A stretch of DNA of 10,320 nucleotides from an uncultured Eggerthellaceae bacterium (GTDB lineage Bacteria; Actinomycetota; Coriobacteriia; Coriobacteriales; Eggerthellaceae). Of the stretch, positions 7,372-10,320 are shown piece by piece. The position numbers and the translations under genes are program-made. How positions within the stretch are numbered: the stretch's first letter is position 1; each line of letters starts with the position of its first letter. The stretch lies in contig CANOHY010000051.1 of NCBI GenBank assembly GCA_947565915.1, positions 1 through 10,320 on the forward strand. Reading direction: 5' to 3'. The notes below the pieces were generated by a model. It did no database searches and was not told the DNA's origin. It saw only the letters and a program-made list of their open reading frames with translations.

Positions 7372-8643
7372 TCACTTGTAATCAGCAGGATTCTTCGAAG
7401 AGGTGCCTGTGCCCGCATCCTTGAGGCGAAGCTCGCGCCCATACATCAGCAAGCCCTCTCCGAAGCGCTCCTTCACCTTATCGGTAGCTCCCATGAGTGC
7501 CGCATGGCTAGATGGTGGGTCCACCGTAGTGCCATCGTTGTCGAACAACGCAAGCTGGCTGCTTTCACGAGCTTGTTCGTCGAACCCGCTCACGGCTACG
7601 CCCACCAGCCGAAGGCCCATGCCAGGCTGCCAGAGCTCGTCGAGCATATCGTGCAGAAGCTCCTGGAAATAGAACTCGTCATCGGATGGTTGGGGCATCG
7701 ATACCTGACTCGAACGAAACCTCAAGTTGTCATAGCGCACCTTCAAGGCAAGCTTGGTTCCCTTCAAGCCCTTGCGTCTCAAACGACGTCCCACCTTGGC
7801 CGCCATGATGTCTATCGAAGCGAGTATGTCAGCACGGTCGCGGTAGTCGCGAGAGAACGACATCTCCCCCGAAACCGACTTCACGTCGCTATCGGGCGAA
7901 ACGGTAGCATCCTCTTGCCCTCGGACGCGGTCGAGCACAACCTTGCCCATCTTGCCGAAAGCGGCCACGAATGCTTCCTCGTCAACGCGGTACAAATCGC
8001 CCAGCGTCTCGATGCCACGTTCGTGCAGCTTTCTCTCGAACGAAGGGCCGATTCCGCTTAGCGCACGTACGGGCAAATGCTCTATGAAGCCCAGCTCGCT
8101 ACCTGGCATCACCACCGTTAATCCACGCGGCTTGTCCATGTCGGATGCGATCTTGGCGATGGATTTCGAGCTACCCACGCCAATCGAGCACGTCACGCCC
8201 AATTCCTCGACGCGCTCCTGGATGCGTTGCGCGATTCTTATAGGGCTTTCGCGATTGAGGTCGTTCGGCGTTACGTCCATAAAGGCCTCGTCGATCGAAA
8301 CCTGCTGCACATGGGGCGTTTCGTCGCGAAGGATCTGCATCACCTTATCCGATATCTCTCGATATCGGTCGAAATGCCCCTGGGTCCAAATAGCGTCGGG
8401 GCAAAGCCGCTCGGCCGTAGACGAGGGCATCGCAGAGTGCACGCCGTACTTGCGCGCTTCATAGGAAGCCGTTGCCACAACACCACGCCGATGGGCATCG
8501 CCGCCCACGATCACCGGTTTGCCACGCCAGCCAGGGTGGTCGAGCTGCTCTACCGAGGCGAAGAAGGCATCGAGGTCGACTAGCAGAATTGCCGGACCCA
8601 TCCAGGCTTCTTCGAGTATGCTTTGCTGGTTTTTGCTTGTCAT
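7372..8643 (-). CDS. dinB: DNA polymerase IV (Y-family translesion polymerase)
   Basis: This is an error-prone polymerase that copies past damaged bases. Numbering from the ATG at 8643 (423 residues): the palm motif LLVDLDAFFASVE is at 20-32 with metal ligand D23, the YEARKYGVHSAMP finger block at 61-73, the catalytic pair SIDEA with D118 and E119, the CSIGVG block at 152-157, and a helix-hairpin-helix-like LSGIGP at 195-200. The little-finger domain then leads to QLALF at 363-367, a beta-clamp-binding motif. The 56 residues after it fit the usual Gram-positive Pol IV tail. An ATG at 8601 (M15) is a real alternative start: it puts the first catalytic Asp at residue 9, as in E. coli DinB, and has a purine-rich GAAGAAG upstream. 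The 8643 ATG has no Shine-Dalgarno and would be leaderless from the promoter proposed here. No LexA-like box is seen nearby, so SOS control is not evident. Confidence 0.95.
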   Translation of the reverse strand: MTSKNQQSILEEAWMGPAILLVDLDAFFASVEQLDHPGWRGKPVIVGGDAHRRGVVATASYEARKYGVHSAMPSSTAERLCPDAIWTQGHFDRYREISDKVMQILRDETPHVQQVSIDEAFMDVTPNDLNRESPIRIAQRIQERVEELGVTCSIGVGSSKSIAKIASDMDKPRGLTVVMPGSELGFIEHLPVRALSGIGPSFERKLHERGIETLGDLYRVDEEAFVAAFGKMGKVVLDRVRGQEDATVSPDSDVKSVSGEMSFSRDYRDRADILASIDIMAAKVGRRLRRKGLKGTKLALKVRYDNLRFRSSQVSMPQPSDDEFYFQELLHDMLDELWQPGMGLRLVGVAVSGFDEQARESSQLALFDNDGTTVDPPSSHAALMGATDKVKERFGEGLLMYGRELRLKDAGTGTSSKNPADYK

Positions 8644-8649
8644 GGAAAC

Positions 8650-8678
8650 AGTATGCCAATCACGGGCGCGCTTCTCAA
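8650..8678 (-). promoter_or_regulatory. Candidate dinB promoter
   Basis: On the minus strand the sequence is TTGAGA (plus positions 8673-8678), a 17-base spacer, and CATACT (8650-8655), close to the sigma-A/70 consensus with ideal spacing. The predicted +1, seven bases past the -10, falls on the A of the ATG at 8643. The transcript would therefore be leaderless, or translation would start at 8601 after a leader of about 42 bases. Confidence 0.55.
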
Positions 8679-8681
8679 TGC

Positions 8682-8698
8682 ATAGAGTGCAGCTCTAT
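8682..8698. repeat. 17-bp perfect palindrome, candidate operator
   Basis: ATAGAG and CTCTAT are perfect inverted six-base arms around a five-base centre (TGCAG). The palindrome starts three bases upstream of the proposed dinB -35 box, between dinB and the divergent PLP-fold gene, where a dimeric regulator could affect either promoter. It does not resemble the Gram-positive LexA box. A chance occurrence cannot be excluded. Confidence 0.45.
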
Positions 8699-8716
8699 CA
8701 TATATACTATATTTTG

Positions 8717-8725
8717 TGCTACTAT
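8717..8725 (+). promoter_or_regulatory. Candidate extended -10 promoter of the HisC/CobD-like gene
   Basis: TGCTACTAT has the TGn-TANNNT layout of an extended -10 element and would place the transcription start near 8732, about 26 bases before the preferred GTG at 8758. No good -35 is visible. A second -10-like TATACT lies at 8703-8708 in the same AT-rich run. Confidence 0.35.
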
Positions 8726-8740
8726 TTTTAGCTGGTGCAA

Positions 8741-8748
8741 AGGAAAGG
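8741..8748 (+). promoter_or_regulatory. Ribosome binding site that sets the GTG start at 8758
   Basis: AGGAAAGG ends nine bases before the GTG at 8758. It supports this start over an in-frame GTG at 8716, which has no Shine-Dalgarno and overlaps the likely promoter. Confidence 0.6.
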
Positions 8749-8757
8749 AATGCCACG

Positions 8758-9843
8758 GTGCCGCTCGGCGATAACACAACGCAAGAACCGCAGCTGGCAG
8801 GCAGCGAAGCAGCTTCCTGGATCGATTTCTCCAGCACCGAGAATCCCTTTGGCGCACCGGATTCGTTCATCCGTGCCATCGTGGATGCCACGAGCAATGG
8901 CGTGCTGTCCTATGCGCCCGACAGAGCAGCACACGCGTTCCGCAATACGCTCTCGCGCATCTGGGGCCTGCCACCCGAATCGTTCTTGGTAGGGTCCACG
9001 CCCTCGGACATGATCAAAGCTGCTGCCCAAACATTCGAGCCATGTTCGGTGGGCGTTACGGCTCCCTGCCCCACCGAATACGTGCTGGCCCTCAGCAATG
9101 CGAGCCACCAGATTCGCAAGATCACCCTCACGAGCTCCTACTCGACACCGCTAGCAAAGACGCTCGAGAAGCAGAATGTGCAAATCTCAGCAGCAGTGCT
9201 TGCCAACCCAGCCTTTCCCACTTCGCGCCTTCTTGCGCAGAACACGCTTGTGAGCTATTTGGAGACCTGCGACTGGGTAGTGGTGGACGAACGCTCGATC
9301 GAGCTCACCCTTGGCGGTCAGAGCATGATTCCGCTCACGCGCCAATACAAGAACCTGATCGTAGTGCAATCGCTCAACGACCCCTTCGCCATATCGGGCA
9401 TGCAGGTGAGCTACTGCATCGCGCACCCCGACACCATTGCCGAGATTCGGCGCTTCTACGATGACTCGTCGGTGAACATGATGCCAGAAGTGCTTGCAGA
9501 GCCGCTCTTGATGGAGTATCCCAAGCTCGATGGCGTACGCGGTTTCCTCTACAGCGAGATTCCCTGGATGCAAACGATGCTCTCGCTTCTCCCAGGGGTC
9601 GACATCATTCCTGCGGAATCGAATTACGTCATGAGCTCCTTCAGAAATGACGGGCAGCTATCTCGCGAAGTCTCGAACGTGAAGGCTCTCGCCAAGCAAC
9701 TCGAGCAAGCTGGCTTTCGCATCAAGAAGCTGGAGGGCATGCCCGGGCTGGGGTCGAGTGATTACTTCCTGGTAGCAGTGCGCACCCGCCAGCAGAACGA
9801 GGCGCTCATCGATACCATGCGCCAGCTCATCACCACTCCCTAG
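8758..9843 (+). CDS. HisC/CobD-like PLP-fold protein lacking the catalytic lysine (probable pseudoenzyme)
   Basis: This 361-residue protein, counted from the GTG at 8758, has the length and motif order of fold-type-I PLP enzymes close to HisC and CobD. These include an N-terminal ENPFGAP (28-34), a GSTPSD block (79-84) where the PLP-phosphate GNGxxE loop normally lies, and NPAFPTS (150-156) in place of NPNNPTG. VVVDERS (174-180) stands in place of VVDEAY, SLNDPFAISGMQVSY (205-219) in place of SLTKFYALPGLRLGY, and a C-terminal YFLVAVRT replaces YFRVAVRT. The asparagine before PTG is F153, the Schiff-base lysine is D208, the phosphate-binding arginine is Q216 and the C-terminal carboxylate-binding arginine is L338. 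Only D177 (pyridine-nitrogen ligand) is kept. The frame is intact with no internal stop, so it is probably functional but not as an aminotransferase or decarboxylase; its real role is unknown. It diverges from dinB, and no histidine or cobalamin genes are nearby. An automatic annotation would probably call it an aminotransferase. Confidence 0.8.
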   Translation: MPLGDNTTQEPQLAGSEAASWIDFSSTENPFGAPDSFIRAIVDATSNGVLSYAPDRAAHAFRNTLSRIWGLPPESFLVGSTPSDMIKAAAQTFEPCSVGVTAPCPTEYVLALSNASHQIRKITLTSSYSTPLAKTLEKQNVQISAAVLANPAFPTSRLLAQNTLVSYLETCDWVVVDERSIELTLGGQSMIPLTRQYKNLIVVQSLNDPFAISGMQVSYCIAHPDTIAEIRRFYDDSSVNMMPEVLAEPLLMEYPKLDGVRGFLYSEIPWMQTMLSLLPGVDIIPAESNYVMSSFRNDGQLSREVSNVKALAKQLEQAGFRIKKLEGMPGLGSSDYFLVAVRTRQQNEALIDTMRQLITTP

Positions 9844-9930
9844 CGCATACGGCGCGCTTAGCCCCAACGCACACGGCAAATCCTCAATCCGGAAACGCCA
9901 CTTGGCAGGAATCGCTTGCAATAGATGCGC
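9844..9930. other. Short gap between convergent genes
   Basis: The 87 bases between the PLP-fold gene and the minus-strand glycosyltransferase hold no convincing gene. The only structure seen is a weak five-pair stem, AGCGC (9842-9846, starting in the stop codon) with GCGCT (9854-9858), and it has no U-tract. Confidence 0.4.
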
Positions 9931-10320
9931 TTAGTTGAACTTGAAGATCTTCTGAGCCAGGCGGTAACCACCCAGTCCGATGCGCCTTCCCAGCTCGGTT
10001 GGCAGGTTCGTCCCCACATTCAGCACGTTTGCCCGGATGGAAGCGTACATGTCGGGACGCTGCTGCTTGAGATAAGCCCAAAGGTCTGCGAGCTTCTGAT
10101 CTGCCTCGTCGTTATTGATCATGCGCAAGAACACCGACGATATGCACATCATCATGGATAGGTAATTGCGCAGGTAATGACGCAGCTTATGATTGGCAAC
10201 CTCATCCAAGTCCACTGCATCTATCATGGTCCGAGTTACGCGCAGATGCTGGTCGATGCGCGCCTTCATGATGTCCTCGTTGACCGACTGGCCTTCTCGG
10301 CCAATGAAGTAACGGTACAT
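9931..10320 (-). CDS. C-terminal part of a probable family 2 glycosyltransferase
   Basis: There are 129 residues from the right edge to a TAA at 9931-9933. The edge base triplet reads as ATG, but this is probably an internal methionine. The fragment contains YRYFIGREGQSVNE near its start, a helical region rich in Leu/Met at about 47-68, and an ending of GRRIGLGGYRLAQKIFKFN. I recall this pattern from the C-terminal regions of GT2-type glycosyltransferases of gut Gram-positive bacteria, which build cell-wall or capsular polysaccharide. The catalytic GT-A domain with its DxD motif would lie beyond the window, so the function is inferred from the tail alone. It converges with the PLP-fold gene. 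Confidence 0.6.
   Translation of the reverse strand: MYRYFIGREGQSVNEDIMKARIDQHLRVTRTMIDAVDLDEVANHKLRHYLRNYLSMMMCISSVFLRMINNDEADQKLADLWAYLKQQRPDMYASIRANVLNVGTNLPTELGRRIGLGGYRLAQKIFKFN

Noticed and set aside
8644..8700. LexA (SOS) box for dinB
   Set aside because: No GAAC-N4-GTTC-type or CTG-N10-CAG-type site is visible near the dinB start.
8716..8757. Upstream GTG start for the PLP-fold gene
   Set aside because: It overlaps the likely -10 element and has no ribosome binding site; AGGAAAGG precedes the GTG at 8758 instead.
8459..8897. Small frames across the dinB/PLP-fold gene gap
   Set aside because: Several short frames on both strands cover this gap, but none has a ribosome binding site or protein-like composition, and the region fits a divergent promoter.

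Overview
The window is a chromosomal stretch with moderately high GC content, high coding density and both GTG and ATG starts. The gene set and protein style (bacterial IleRS with a C-terminal zinc finger, LspA next to an RluD-type synthase, DegV, a zinc-ribbon/DUF3160 membrane protein) suggest a Gram-positive actinobacterium of the Coriobacteriia/Eggerthellales type. This assignment is an inference from overall resemblance; no rRNA or other phylogenetic marker gene is present. I see no tRNA, rRNA, CRISPR array, insertion sequence or prophage.

Bases 1-6341 (minus strand) look like one operon read right to left: ileS (isoleucyl-tRNA synthetase), lspA (lipoprotein signal peptidase), an RluD-like 23S rRNA pseudouridine synthase, then a membrane-anchored zinc-ribbon/DUF3160 protein that runs off the left edge. 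The joints are very tight. The ileS stop lies at or inside the lspA start region, lspA and the pseudouridine synthase share an ATGA overlap, and the pseudouridine synthase stop abuts the DUF3160 start (TAGATG). Three housekeeping translation/envelope genes are thus linked to a protein of unknown function.

Bases 6342-7308 hold a short divergent control region of 94 bases and then degV (plus strand, fatty-acid-binding DegV family). degV converges on dinB (minus strand, DNA polymerase IV, 7372-8643). dinB in turn diverges from a plus-strand gene at 8758-9843 across a roughly 115-base control region that carries a perfect 17-bp palindrome.

The 8758-9843 gene is the most unusual item. It has the layout of a fold-type-I PLP enzyme of the HisC/CobD (histidinol-phosphate aminotransferase / threonine-phosphate decarboxylase) group, but the Schiff-base lysine and nearly all other cofactor- and substrate-binding residues are replaced while the reading frame stays intact. 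It appears to be a conserved-fold pseudoenzyme or a repurposed protein rather than a decayed gene. At the right edge, on the minus strand, is the C-terminal part of a probable family 2 glycosyltransferase.
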